64,000 bases of DNA from CALKZN01 sp050633785 (GTDB lineage: Bacteria; Pseudomonadota; Gammaproteobacteria; Arenicellales; Arenicellaceae): contig JBOEHE010000039.1 in assembly GCA_050633785.1 (NCBI GenBank), positions 1 through 64,000 of the forward strand, written 5' to 3'. Positions 42,769-52,017 of this stretch are shown here, piece by piece; positions within the stretch are counted from its first letter, which is position 1, and the number at the start of each line of letters is the position of its first letter. Both the position numbers and the translations under genes were made by a program. The notes under the pieces are model-generated. The model worked only from the letters and a program-made list of their open reading frames with translations. It had not been told where the DNA came from and ran no database searches.

Positions 42769-43506
42769 ATGTCTGATAAAACAAAACGTTATGCTGTGTA
42801 TTTTATGCCACTTATCACTGATGATCTCTGGTCGAAAGGCTGTGCATGGTTGGGCCGTGATTGTGAAGAAAATTTTTTAGTAGTTCAACCGAAAGTTCCT
42901 GGTTTGGATGCTGAAAGCATAATGCAGATAACACAGAAACCAACGCATTACGGTTTGCACGCCACTTTAAAACCCCCTTTTTATCTGCAACAAGGTTGTA
43001 CTGAAGTGGAATTAAGAAACGCTTTCGTCGAATTCGCCAGCAGACATCAAGCTTTTGAGTGTGGTCAGCTGGTGGTAGGGCAATTGCAGCAATTTCTAGC
43101 ACTTACATTGGTTCAGGTCAGTACGAAGCTCAATCAATTAGCTGCTGAATGCGTACAGAGCTTTGATGCTTTTCGCAAGCTCCCAAGCGAACAGGAATTG
43201 GCCTTGCGCAGAGCGGCAGGTTTGAATGAAATACAACTAACTCTCCTAGAGAAATGGGGTTATCCTTACGTTATGGATCAATTCCGTTTTCATATCACCT
43301 TGACTGACACCATTAATAATCAACAAAAAACAATACTGAAACCGTTTCTTGATTCATACTTTAAGGCCGCCTTGATCAAACCTTTGTCTATCAAGCAAAT
43401 AACACTGGCTGTACAGAATGACCGGAATAGTCCTTTTGTTGTTTTACAACGGTATGATTTGTCTGGATGGGATAGAAGAAAAAATGATCCAAAGCAAGAA
43501 TCGTAG
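42769..43506 (+). CDS. DUF1045 phosphonate-operon 2H phosphoesterase-like protein
   Basis: A 245-aa protein of the DUF1045 family often found at the end of phn operons. It has the two H-x-[TS] motifs of 2H phosphoesterases: HATLKPPF near residue 65 and HITLTD near residue 182, and the family start KRYAVYFMP. No phnP is present in the window, although the pathway needs a cyclic ribose-phosphate phosphodiesterase. This gene is the obvious candidate to fill that step, which is inference. It is the last gene of the run. Confidence 0.85.
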   Translation: MSDKTKRYAVYFMPLITDDLWSKGCAWLGRDCEENFLVVQPKVPGLDAESIMQITQKPTHYGLHATLKPPFYLQQGCTEVELRNAFVEFASRHQAFECGQLVVGQLQQFLALTLVQVSTKLNQLAAECVQSFDAFRKLPSEQELALRRAAGLNEIQLTLLEKWGYPYVMDQFRFHITLTDTINNQQKTILKPFLDSYFKAALIKPLSIKQITLAVQNDRNSPFVVLQRYDLSGWDRRKNDPKQES

Positions 43507-43808
43507 GTTAAATAACCAGGGAGGACTTGGGGACTTTATTGGGTACTGAAAATGGTGTTTTGCGGGGATTAGTTCAATGTTGGTGGAGGTAGTTAAACAT
43601 TTACATTTTATGGCACATCGCTCAAAGACGAAAAATAATAAGATGGAATTTTGCGATATATCCTAAATTCAAGCATATTGCCTTACTTATAGGCAAGGAT
43701 CATAATGATAAAGGTGTGGGATTAAATCAGTCTCTATTTTTTCAGCTTAGAAAGTCTCACGTATTCTTTGAAAGTGTATCCAACTGATTCAGTGAATTGC
43801 TCTCGGTT
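43507..43808. other. Intergenic region after the phn operon
   Basis: No convincing open frame, RNA gene or strong terminator hairpin was seen in these 302 bases. They presumably hold the promoter of the AraC-type regulator. Confidence 0.5.
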
Positions 43809-44963
43809 ATGTTTAATCAAAAGCAAGCAAGAATAGGAGTCATAACCTTGTTTAGTATCGAAAGTCTGTATCTTGCAGCCATTATTCATGGAGGCTTTTT
43901 AGTCACTACACTACTATTCATTCGGCGAGGTAGCCGTGCCACTAATCAGATGCTTGCATTATTGGTGGGCCTGTTGACTCTATCTTTATGGAATCTCCAT
44001 ACATATCAACAAGGTCTTCCAGGTTATTGGCGGTTGATTGATTTCAATGATTGGTATTCAATATTTTTCTGGGGCCCTGCACTGTATTTCTATGTGGGAA
44101 TGACTACGGGCCTCCTGCAAATAAAGACGTTGGATTTACTACGCCATTTTTCGTTGGGAATTACGTTGTTCGTAATAGGTACAGTGTTACATATCTTTAG
44201 TTCAAAGCAGTGGATTCCACAGTTTTATATTTCTGCATTAAATGAGGTGCAACTGTTGGCTTTCTATGTACAAATGGGATTATATCTTTTTGCCAGTTTT
44301 CAATTGCTGAATGTTTATCAGCGTAATATCAAAGACAGATTCTCATCAATTGATTCTATGAATCTTTCGTGGTTACGTTGGCTGTTGACCGTATTTTCAA
44401 TGCTGATTGCTGTTGATATGAGTATTACTGTTCCTCATGTGCTTCGAGGTGATAGCAGTATACCGTATCTGGAAATATATGTGCTGGCGGAAGCCATAGC
44501 GATATTCTTTATTGCTTACTTTTCATTGATATACTCTGAGTCGATATTTCAAAAAAGAAAATCTAAATATAAAAGTTCACCACTCAGTGAGCAAGTGTCT
44601 GTTGATCTTGCAGAAAATCTCAGGGAAATTATGAAGGAAAGCCAACCCTATAAAAATAATGACTTGAAGCTAAGTGACCTTGCTCAGCTTCTTGATATAA
44701 ATACTCACTACTTATCGCAGATAATTAATGAGCAGTTTGATAAAAATTTCTACGACTTTATTAATGAATACAGAGCAAAGCACGCTATTTCTATTTTATT
44801 AGAAGATGGGGATAACAATATTACGCAAATCGCTTACAGTGTTGGCTTCAACAATCGCGCATCCTTCAATAACGCTTTCAAAAAACAAGCAGGAATGACT
44901 CCATCGCAATATCGACGTATGCATAAATCCTCTCCAATAAAGTTACAAAAAGGAATAAATTAG
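43809..44963 (+). CDS. Membrane-bound AraC-family transcriptional regulator
   Basis: A 384-aa protein. About seven hydrophobic segments occupy residues 10-245, starting SIESLYLAAIIHGGFLVTTL. A cytoplasmic AraC/XylS DNA-binding domain fills the C-terminus (LSDLAQLLDINTHYLSQIIN; ITQIAYSVGFNNRASFNNAFKK; GMTPSQYRR). It should sense a membrane or extracellular signal and bind DNA from the membrane. No ribosome site is evident; ATG 43809 is the first ATG of the frame. The secreted NTF2-like gene downstream is a candidate target. Confidence 0.85.
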   Translation: MFNQKQARIGVITLFSIESLYLAAIIHGGFLVTTLLFIRRGSRATNQMLALLVGLLTLSLWNLHTYQQGLPGYWRLIDFNDWYSIFFWGPALYFYVGMTTGLLQIKTLDLLRHFSLGITLFVIGTVLHIFSSKQWIPQFYISALNEVQLLAFYVQMGLYLFASFQLLNVYQRNIKDRFSSIDSMNLSWLRWLLTVFSMLIAVDMSITVPHVLRGDSSIPYLEIYVLAEAIAIFFIAYFSLIYSESIFQKRKSKYKSSPLSEQVSVDLAENLREIMKESQPYKNNDLKLSDLAQLLDINTHYLSQIINEQFDKNFYDFINEYRAKHAISILLEDGDNNITQIAYSVGFNNRASFNNAFKKQAGMTPSQYRRMHKSSPIKLQKGIN

Positions 44964-45125
44964 CTGTAATTGAATGTCTGTGAAAAATTTAGACAAAAAA
45001 TGTAAACCTTGATCAAGATAGCAGCTACATGCGCCTATTTATCAGACTATATTGCCCAGTTTGATGCGATGTGTCGTGTTTAGCATCATTTGAAATCAGT
45101 AGTTTAACATTCGAGGAAATGATAT

Positions 45126-45629
45126 ATGCTATCTAATAAAACTAACCTGTGTCTCAACGGATTGATCTTTGCAGGTACTGCACTTGTAACAGTTGCTGCA
45201 CAAAGTTCAGAACCCAATGTGGCTGATGAATATATGAAGGTCTATGCTAATTTTGATGTGAATAAATTGGAAACCTTTTATTCAAAAAACGCAAAATTCA
45301 AAGATCCTACCTCAGAAATGTGGGGAGAGTATGCTTGGAATATAGATGGGAAAGAACACATCATAAAACGTATGAAATCTTTTTTCTCTGGTTTCGAAAG
45401 TTCATCCGCAAAATACATAATAAGAGAAAAATACGCCTCAGCAGGACATCATGTATATACTGGAAAAGTGAAATTTTCCTTTACAAAAGAAGGAGTATTG
45501 GAAACTACTTGCATGGCAATAACGACAATCGTTTCGGTTAAAGGTGACAAAGTGGTTGAACACAGGGACTACATTGACTATGACAATCTTGAATCTTCTA
45601 AAAAAACCGGAGATCAAAATTGTTCCTGA
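45126..45629 (+). CDS. Secreted NTF2/SnoaL-like protein
   Basis: A 167-aa protein with a signal peptide ending near VAAQS. The mature part follows the SnoaL/NTF2 pattern: ADEYMKVYANFDVNKLETFYSKNAKFKDPT, then a central helix, then strands ending VVEHRDYIDYD. Such cone-shaped folds bind small hydrophobic ligands or catalyse varied reactions, and this one has no specific motif to choose. CGAGGAA upstream supports ATG 45126. It follows the AraC-type membrane regulator by 162 nt. Confidence 0.75.
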   Translation: MLSNKTNLCLNGLIFAGTALVTVAAQSSEPNVADEYMKVYANFDVNKLETFYSKNAKFKDPTSEMWGEYAWNIDGKEHIIKRMKSFFSGFESSSAKYIIREKYASAGHHVYTGKVKFSFTKEGVLETTCMAITTIVSVKGDKVVEHRDYIDYDNLESSKKTGDQNCS

Positions 45630-46114
45630 TCGCGTTTGCACCTAAGTCATAAGGAAAAGGAGCGTATTTTATAAAAGGAATACGCTGTTTATAACAATGT
45701 TAATGAACCCACTGATTGCTATGTTGGCTGAAGGAATTCTAGCCTGTCAGAAGTAGTATGCCAGTCACCATTTGCAATCATTTGTGGGTGCCGGTGGTCA
45801 TTAAATATTTGGCTCAGGCTGGCATATCCGCAAAGCACAGAGTGAAAAAAGTGGTGATGCCAGCATGATAGTTAGTAAGGGTTTCTGGTTTCAGAAATTC
45901 TGCATTTTGACAAAGCTTGAATAACGGCATTGCTTGCATATTCAATTAAAACCAACAGGTATTTCATTAATCGAAATTCTCTGAATAAACAAGAGCTAAG
46001 GCCCATTTGTTCTGGAAATAGTTGATTTTGCAAGTTTTTCTGCGTTGACGACTGTCCTGAAGTGGCGCATGTTTAATTCCATAATTGGTTGAGAATAGTG
46101 TGGAGAAGGTCAGT
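45630..46114. other. Intergenic region with a terminator-like hairpin
   Basis: AGCGTATT (45661-45668) and AATACGCT (45679-45686) form an 8-bp stem followed by GTTT, a weak terminator for the NTF2-like gene. In the remaining roughly 430 bases I see only short broken frames on either strand and no recognisable gene remnant. Confidence 0.45.
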
Positions 46115-47614
46115 ATGATTGAATTTGATGATGCACAAATTGGAATGGCGATTGCTGTTTCTGTATTTGATGAAGTGTTCAAAGAATATTATCTGGCCAA
46201 CGATTTAGAGACTTTCAGTTTACAGACCAATCCTGATGACCCTGATTCTCTGAGCATTGATCTGGCGCTAAATCCTCCTGAGTTCTTTATGGAACAAAGC
46301 GATGAAACCTCACGCACTTTCCTATTGTTGACAGGGGGCTTTCCAAATCCTTTATTACCCGATGAGGAAGTTCCGGTTGAGCTTAAGGTACGTTTGATTT
46401 TTACCGCTGTGCCTGCGGCTGAAGAGGGTGATGTTGTCAAGTTAGGCATTGCCTATGGCGGCATCGATTTTATTAACGATGAATTGCAGCCTTTCTTTGT
46501 TATTGCTACAGGTGCTGACTCGCCAGAAACAGCAGTGACTGAATTCAGTGAATCTTTTGCTGACAACAGTGTAATACAAGCGGTAACTGCACTGGAGTTG
46601 GATATTATTCGTCCCCTAGTCGAGGGTCTTGATGGAATGTTCTTTTCAGAAGATGATAATGCTCGCCCAGAACTATCAGAATGGTCGGTTCATATTCAGT
46701 TGTTGATAGGTCAGGGTAGTAACAGGGTTGATGCTCTGGGAATCTTCATTGCTTTGCCCGACACCAGTGCTGTTCCTGGCAATAGTGACAGTTTTTTGAT
46801 TAACAGCCATCAACTGGTGTTGGCTTACAGCCGTAACTTTCTGGATGAGGCTTTGGCGATTGGAGCGTCCGACCAAGTCGGTAAAGAGATCGACGGTGCT
46901 GAAATTACTTCGTTGGACTTGCGTATGGGCGATGGTGCTATCAACGTAGATGGAAAGGTGAAGAAGAACCTGGTTACTGTCAGTTTTGATGGTCCTCTAC
47001 ACCCGAGTTTGATTCGTGGAACCCTGCATATTCTAGTTGACTCAAGTGATGTTTCGGCTGATGTTCCGGATGCCTTTGAATGGTTCTTAAAAGTGCTTTC
47101 TATTCTTTTTATAGGCGTTTTTACCGCTATATTCAAAATCTTTGATGCCGTTGATGGCATTGAGGAAGGAGCGGAGTCTCAAGTGCAAGGCGCTTTATCT
47201 GAGACATTGGGTAAGGCTTTGTTGGGTCTCACTGATGGGCTGAAATTCAATACAGAAGTGAGTGAGATCAGTGTGATTTCAACAACCGATTTTCTAAATA
47301 TTGTTGATGGCCATATGTTGTTCTTTAATCGTATTTTTGTTGGTAAACAACTCGAAGAAATTGACGAGGCTTTTTATAGTAAAAAGCTGCGTAAATTTGT
47401 CCTTTTTAAGTTGAAAAGTGGTTTGCGGTTAAGTGCAGCTGATTTGGCTTTATTAGTCGGCCAAGGAAAAATCGAATTGCTTAATCATCATGATGTGGCA
47501 GAAAGCTTTATTCGTTCCGATCATGACCTGACTGAGCACAATAATCTGCTTGAAATTTTTGGAGATAATGCACCCGATGAACCCACTATTGCAGATATCC
47601 CTGAAGCCGAATAG
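46115..47614 (+). CDS. Protein of unknown function (499 aa)
   Basis: I do not recognise this family. It has no signal peptide. Alternating strand-like segments dominate, many acidic, and one hydrophobic helix (about residues 328-346; FLKVLSILFIGVFTAIF) lies in the middle. Runs such as ITSLDLRMGDGAINVDG and VTVSFDGPLH recall tubular lipid-binding (TULIP) repeats, but this is only a resemblance. GGAGAAGGT upstream selects ATG 46115. The endonuclease-fold gene 78 nt downstream on the same strand is the probable partner. Confidence 0.65.
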   Translation: MIEFDDAQIGMAIAVSVFDEVFKEYYLANDLETFSLQTNPDDPDSLSIDLALNPPEFFMEQSDETSRTFLLLTGGFPNPLLPDEEVPVELKVRLIFTAVPAAEEGDVVKLGIAYGGIDFINDELQPFFVIATGADSPETAVTEFSESFADNSVIQAVTALELDIIRPLVEGLDGMFFSEDDNARPELSEWSVHIQLLIGQGSNRVDALGIFIALPDTSAVPGNSDSFLINSHQLVLAYSRNFLDEALAIGASDQVGKEIDGAEITSLDLRMGDGAINVDGKVKKNLVTVSFDGPLHPSLIRGTLHILVDSSDVSADVPDAFEWFLKVLSILFIGVFTAIFKIFDAVDGIEEGAESQVQGALSETLGKALLGLTDGLKFNTEVSEISVISTTDFLNIVDGHMLFFNRIFVGKQLEEIDEAFYSKKLRKFVLFKLKSGLRLSAADLALLVGQGKIELLNHHDVAESFIRSDHDLTEHNNLLEIFGDNAPDEPTIADIPEAE

Positions 47615-47692
47615 GCGGCTTTAATAGAGATGTAAGTTTTCTGCGATAGTATCGATATTTGTGATCTGCTATCAATTAACAACGGAGCTAAT

Positions 47693-48574
47693 ATGAGTAC
47701 ACCCATAACACTCGCTACATTCAATTGCTACTGGTTATACGATAATGAAGAGCCCTTAAAACGCTGGGAGGAACGCTTACCTGACGGTGGGTTGGCTGAA
47801 AAAGTGGAACAAATTGCCAGCTCAATTATTGCCATTGGTGACGAAGAGGGAAGTCCAGATATTGTCGCTTTACAGGAAGTTGAAAACGAATTTGTTATTG
47901 AAAGGCTGCTTGTTAAACTGGTAGAGCTGGGTCATCACTACGCACATTCATGGGTGAGCCAGACGTTGGATCCTTTTACTGGACAAAATGTGGCTTTACT
48001 GAGCAAATACCCGGCAACAATAGAGCCAATACGTCGCCTTGATCAAACTACACAAGAGTACTTTGATCATCATGGTCGGTCTAGAATTGGTAGTCTGGGC
48101 AAGTTTCTACGGGTTGATGTGCAAGTTAAGCAGCAGGTGATCAGTGTTTATATTGCCCATCTGAAATCCAGAAGAGGAGGCACGCAGAACAGCCGTTATC
48201 TGCGCGAAGCTCAAGCTCAGATATTGCGTCGCTATTCCAGGCCAAGGGTGGAACAGGGTAACAATCGTTCTCCGTCATTTGTCGCCATGGTGGGTGATTT
48301 TAATGATAACCCTGGCAGTACACCTCTACAGATCATGCAAGGTGAGCGTGACCCGAGTTATGAATTGCGTTCAGCAACACGAGACTTATCTGAAGAAGAA
48401 CAGTATACCCATACTTTTGGTGGTGAAAAGACTCAGTTAGATCATATCCTTTTGAATCTTTTTGCTGACCAACGCACTCTTGCTGCGGGGTTTACCCGGA
48501 TTGATGATGAGATTTCTGATCATGATGCCGTCTGGGTGAGACTGGATCTTGATATGGAGCTGGAGGACGATTAA
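47693..48574 (+). CDS. Endonuclease/exonuclease/phosphatase-family protein
   Basis: A 293-aa cytoplasmic protein without signal peptide. The EEP motifs are ITLATFNCYWLY, the catalytic Glu in DIVALQEVENE, VYIAHLKSRRGG, VGDFNDNPGST, LDHILLN and the final SDHDAV. It could cut DNA, RNA or phosphate esters; the loop HLKSRRGG is as in secreted-nuclease relatives. It likely forms a two-gene unit with the unknown 499-aa protein upstream. GGAG about 6 nt before ATG 47693 supports the start. Confidence 0.85.
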   Translation: MSTPITLATFNCYWLYDNEEPLKRWEERLPDGGLAEKVEQIASSIIAIGDEEGSPDIVALQEVENEFVIERLLVKLVELGHHYAHSWVSQTLDPFTGQNVALLSKYPATIEPIRRLDQTTQEYFDHHGRSRIGSLGKFLRVDVQVKQQVISVYIAHLKSRRGGTQNSRYLREAQAQILRRYSRPRVEQGNNRSPSFVAMVGDFNDNPGSTPLQIMQGERDPSYELRSATRDLSEEEQYTHTFGGEKTQLDHILLNLFADQRTLAAGFTRIDDEISDHDAVWVRLDLDMELEDD

Positions 48575-48656
48575 CTTACAATGAGATTTTGCTCAAGATA
48601 GGTTTGGTTGGGGTTCGAATGGAATCTGCAAGTTGCAAAACAATAAAAGACGAGTG

Positions 48657-48702
48657 CTGATTTCACTCAAGCTCAAAAGAGAAGGAGGTGGAGTGAAATC
48701 AG
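48657..48702. repeat. Inverted repeat between convergent genes
   Basis: CTGATTTCACTC (48657-48668) pairs perfectly with GAGTGAAATCAG (48691-48702) around a 22-nt loop. There is no T run. It may act with the next hairpin in ending transcription from either side. Confidence 0.6.
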
Positions 48703-48716
48703 TATAATCTGTTTAT

Positions 48717-48750
48717 AAACCCCTTGTTGTGGCATTAGGGTTTGTTTTTT
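48717..48750 (+). terminator. Terminator-like hairpin after the EEP gene
   Basis: AAACCC and GGGTTT form a 6-bp stem around a loop of about 15 nt, followed by GTTTTTT. It overlaps the last codons of the convergent lipoprotein gene. Confidence 0.5.
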
Positions 48751-49814
48751 AGTTTTAGGGCATGTCTGGCATGGGATTTAACTTTTCTGTGCAAAGAGCT
48801 TTTTATCACTTCGTTTAGTAAGGGAACACTCCGACTGTCATTCGATTTACCGATATTTAAAACGCAATATGCTAATCCATCGATAATGTTGTCATCAGAA
48901 GCAGAAGAAGGGTCGACCACTGCTCGTTGTGTGCGAGCAACCATCATATTAAACACGCCGCTGTCCGTATATAATTTTTTCTTATTGACCAGTGCTGCGG
49001 CTCGTTGAAATTCAGCGGTCTCTGGAGAGTTTAAGCCTGCTACAATGTGAGGGAAAGCTGATTCTACAGGGCCTACCGTACTAATTGCCTCTTGCTCTGA
49101 AATCACTTCATCTTGGAAAGTTGGATTTGCTTGAGGCTTGACTCCTTTAGCATCAAATTGGCTACGATCGTATTCAGCTAATATTTTAATGGTTATGTCT
49201 TCAGGAGCCAACACCGGATAGACATGAGCTATATTCTGTCCCGAAACATCCGTTTCATCAGAAATCAAAACATCGAACGTGCTGGAAGCAAAACCACTCA
49301 CTGCTTGGTCTATAAGAGGAATGATACTTCCGGCAGAAAATTCACCTTCACGTTTTTTACGTGTTTTTGCCTTCAGTTTACCTAGATACACGACTTCATT
49401 CTTACCCAATGTGAATGCGCTATGCATCGGCAAAAGAAAGTGACCAAGGATAAGTTTTCTTTGGGCGGAGCCGCTGATTCCTTTTAGGATATAATCACCA
49501 GGAGGCAACGCCCCTCTAAAATAGCCAGAAGCTCCACTACCTTGAAAACCAAGGAACTCTTTAGGGTTTAACAAGACATTAAAACGATCTTTTTTATCTT
49601 TAGCGTCCGGTTTTTCAATGTGTAAAATCATAGCATTGTTGGGGTTGTAATTCGGTTTTACACTGTTTCGAATATCTACCCCCATTATAAAATACGAGTT
49701 TTGACTGAAGTCCAAAGTTTTTGTTCCATTGTCAAATGCTGAGTTCTGAACAGTGGCACAACCGGTTAGAAGTAATACTGGTATTAAAAATAGGATGTAT
49801 TTTGCTAATTTCAT
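48735..49814 (-). CDS. Lipoprotein of unknown function
   Basis: A 359-aa protein with a lipoprotein signal: hydrophobic stretch then LLTGC, acylated Cys at residue 19. The mature half contains strand-rich sequence (LPPGDYILKGISGS) resembling a DUF2846-like beta-sandwich. The C-terminal third is helical (SVPLLNEVIKSSLHRKVKSHARHAL), like a short HEAT-type repeat. I do not assign a function. It is convergent with the EEP gene and divergent from the barrel gene at 50373. Confidence 0.75.
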   Translation of the reverse strand: MKLAKYILFLIPVLLLTGCATVQNSAFDNGTKTLDFSQNSYFIMGVDIRNSVKPNYNPNNAMILHIEKPDAKDKKDRFNVLLNPKEFLGFQGSGASGYFRGALPPGDYILKGISGSAQRKLILGHFLLPMHSAFTLGKNEVVYLGKLKAKTRKKREGEFSAGSIIPLIDQAVSGFASSTFDVLISDETDVSGQNIAHVYPVLAPEDITIKILAEYDRSQFDAKGVKPQANPTFQDEVISEQEAISTVGPVESAFPHIVAGLNSPETAEFQRAAALVNKKKLYTDSGVFNMMVARTQRAVVDPSSASDDNIIDGLAYCVLNIGKSNDSRSVPLLNEVIKSSLHRKVKSHARHALKLKNKP

Positions 49815-50372
49815 TGGGAATTCATTTAATATAGAGCGATAGAAAATGCGTTTATTTTATCGCTAAAATCAATAGGCACAATCAGAATCTACAAGTTCAT
49901 TGAAAAAATACCATTTGAATTTTTTAACTTCCTTGTGTACAAGAAAGTTTATTCGTTTATTTATATGAGAGCTGACACGCTGTTTTTTAAAAGTTTGAAG
50001 ATGTTTCCATCATCTGTGAATTTGTACAAAAATTAATAATGCACTGAGTCTGCTTTTGTTAAAATTTCCTTATGGTCATTCGTGTTTTGGATAAAATGCA
50101 AATGGCTTTTCAGGATTAAATTTGTCATGAAAGCTTTATGGTAAAAGGATATCTGGACAGGGGAGTGGTGTGATAGCAGCACTCATTATTAAATTGAAAA
50201 ATTAAATTGAAAAAGTAATAGGAATACTTCAAAGACATTTATCAGAAATGCATCGTTAGGCAATGCTGAGCTTTGCATTGCAAATGTTCGTTTATTACAT
50301 AGAACTGAATTCTGAATCTATATAATTGAGGTTGGTTATTACATTATTAAAGGAAATACTTTAAGGAAACTT
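49815..50372. other. Long leader region of the first outer-membrane barrel gene
   Basis: 558 bases without a credible gene. GCAATGC (50260-50266) and GCATTGC (50275-50281) form a perfect hairpin about 90 nt before the start codon. The region is AT-rich with short direct repeats (ATTAAATTGAAAA-like) near 50190-50215. Confidence 0.45.
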
Positions 50373-51041
50373 ATGAAAAACATTACATTAAGCGCAACTG
50401 CTGCTGCCGTTTTACTATTGTCACAGCCAGTTTTAGCTGGCACATGGAGCGTTGGTGTGAATCTGGGGCAAAGTTCAAGCGATGCCGTTGAAACACAGTG
50501 CAATAATATTGAGCGCGATTTCTTTCAATCTCGATTCCCTGCTACTCAATTTTCGTGTACTTCGGATGATTCTGACACTGCTGTTGGAGTTAATCTGGGG
50601 TATCACTTTGATAACACTTGGGGAGTCGAATTTGGTTATATGGATTTTGGTGAATACACGGCGAATGTCCGAGGTGATGGAACAGGAACATTCCGCACAA
50701 CCGGCACTAATGATGCACTGCCATTGTCTCTGGAAGCCTCGGCTCTGTATCTGGCAGGAACAGCCTCAGCGGCTATTTCTGACAAATGGTCGTTGACTGG
50801 TCGCCTGGGTGTTGCTCAAGTAGATGCAGACTTTTTGTCACAACAATTTGGTTTTGCTAATTCGGGGAATAATACCGGATTGATGGCGGGTGTTTCTTTG
50901 GACTATCAAATTCAAAAGCAATGGAATGCTGTTGTTCGCTATGACTATTTTGAACTTGCTCCAGATTTTGATCGGTCTTCGCGCCTCGATATTGATACTA
51001 ATATTGATGTGTTGTCTCTGGGCGTATCTCACTCATTCTAA
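50373..51041 (+). CDS. Small outer-membrane beta-barrel protein, paralogue 1
   Basis: A 222-aa protein with a signal peptide ending in PVLAG. Eight amphipathic strands follow the OmpA-like transmembrane pattern (WSVGVNLGQSSSDA; WGVEFGYMDFGEY; WSLTGRLGVAQVD; VVRYDYFELAP), ending in VSHSF with terminal Phe. Two cysteines in the first surface loop (ETQCNN, FSCTSD) may form a disulfide. It is clearly paralogous to the protein at 53854. TAAGGAAA lies 6 nt before ATG 50373. A strong terminator follows. Confidence 0.87.
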   Translation: MKNITLSATAAAVLLLSQPVLAGTWSVGVNLGQSSSDAVETQCNNIERDFFQSRFPATQFSCTSDDSDTAVGVNLGYHFDNTWGVEFGYMDFGEYTANVRGDGTGTFRTTGTNDALPLSLEASALYLAGTASAAISDKWSLTGRLGVAQVDADFLSQQFGFANSGNNTGLMAGVSLDYQIQKQWNAVVRYDYFELAPDFDRSSRLDIDTNIDVLSLGVSHSF

Positions 51042-51064
51042 TTAATCGCATTTGTGAAAGTACG

Positions 51065-51097
51065 AAGCTCATAGTGCATAGCGCTATGAGCTTTTTT
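51065..51097 (+). terminator. Rho-independent terminator of barrel paralogue 1
   Basis: AAGCTCATAG (51065-51074) pairs with CTATGAGCTT (51084-51093), with a 9-nt loop and a T run directly after. Confidence 0.9.
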
Positions 51098-51126
51098 CTT
51101 AGATAGGGTGAGGGGGTGGAAAGATG

Positions 51127-52017
51127 CTATATGAATTCTGAAAAACGTTCTAACAATTCTTTAACGCCGGGTTTGACTAAGGTTTGTGCGCTGATATGAG
51201 GGGTTACCTTGCTTTTCGGGTGTTGCCAGAATGGATGTTTTGCTAGTAAAGGTTCATTGTCAAATACATCTAGCAGTGCCCATTGGATATGGTTTTGGTC
51301 AACCGCCTGCAATAATGCTTCTTCATTTATGATTCCCCCTCGAGACATGCTGACCACTGCTGCCTGAGGTGGAAGCTCAGCCAGAGCCGCTTGATTGATC
51401 ATGTTTAGAGTGTGATGATTTTTGGGTAATAGATTGATTAAAAGGTCTGTTTTTTGCAAAAATTCATCGAGTTCTGGCTTTATTGTATAGCAGTTTATTC
51501 CTTTAAGTGTTTTTCTGCTTCTTGAGCACGCTATGACCTTATAACCATTATCTGAAAGGTGATTGGCAACTGCCTGACCTAATTCTCCCAAGCCAAGAAC
51601 CCCTGTAGTGAAGCTGTCACGAGTGCGGTAATCTAACGGTTTCCATGACGCTTGTCGCTGTGTCTGTTCATAAGCATCGAAGTGGCGTTGATAACGTAGT
51701 GCGGCGTATTGTGCATATTCGCACATAGCTGTTTTCATGCCAGCATCGTGTAAGCGGAGCAATGGTACGTCGTCTGCTAATGTTAGATCGGTAAGGTGGT
51801 CTAAACCGGCACCTAAAGCAAAAGCCGCTTTCAGCCTGAGTTGGGTTGACCAATCTCTGGTTTTGGGGTGCCATAGTAAAAGAAAGTCTGCTACTTCTGG
51901 TAAATTGTCTTTGTTTGCATCATAGATGCGAATATTCGCATTCTGCTGTGAAAATTCAGTTTGCCATGAAGAAAAATCAAAACTCAAACTGTCAAAGATA
52001 AGATTAATTGTTGTCAT
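51127..52017 (-). CDS. D-isomer 2-hydroxyacid dehydrogenase (GhrA-like)
   Basis: A 296-aa dehydrogenase. The NAD(P)-binding motif GVLGLGELGQAVANHL lies near residue 141, followed by the family Arg in MSRGGIINEEAL, a catalytic Glu in VFDNEPLL and His in VTPHISAQT. The size and HISA ending match glyoxylate/hydroxypyruvate reductase A-type enzymes. ATG 52017 fits the family N-terminus (MTTINLIFDS); the frame continues upstream into the VOC gene, with which it overlaps by 14 nt. Confidence 0.88.
   Translation of the reverse strand: MTTINLIFDSLSFDFSSWQTEFSQQNANIRIYDANKDNLPEVADFLLLWHPKTRDWSTQLRLKAAFALGAGLDHLTDLTLADDVPLLRLHDAGMKTAMCEYAQYAALRYQRHFDAYEQTQRQASWKPLDYRTRDSFTTGVLGLGELGQAVANHLSDNGYKVIACSRSRKTLKGINCYTIKPELDEFLQKTDLLINLLPKNHHTLNMINQAALAELPPQAAVVSMSRGGIINEEALLQAVDQNHIQWALLDVFDNEPLLAKHPFWQHPKSKVTPHISAQTLVKPGVKELLERFSEFI

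Noticed and set aside
45700..46080. Decayed gene in the gap before the unknown 499-aa protein
   Set aside because: Only short frames with frequent stops on both strands were seen and no recognisable protein segment, so a pseudogene cannot be supported.
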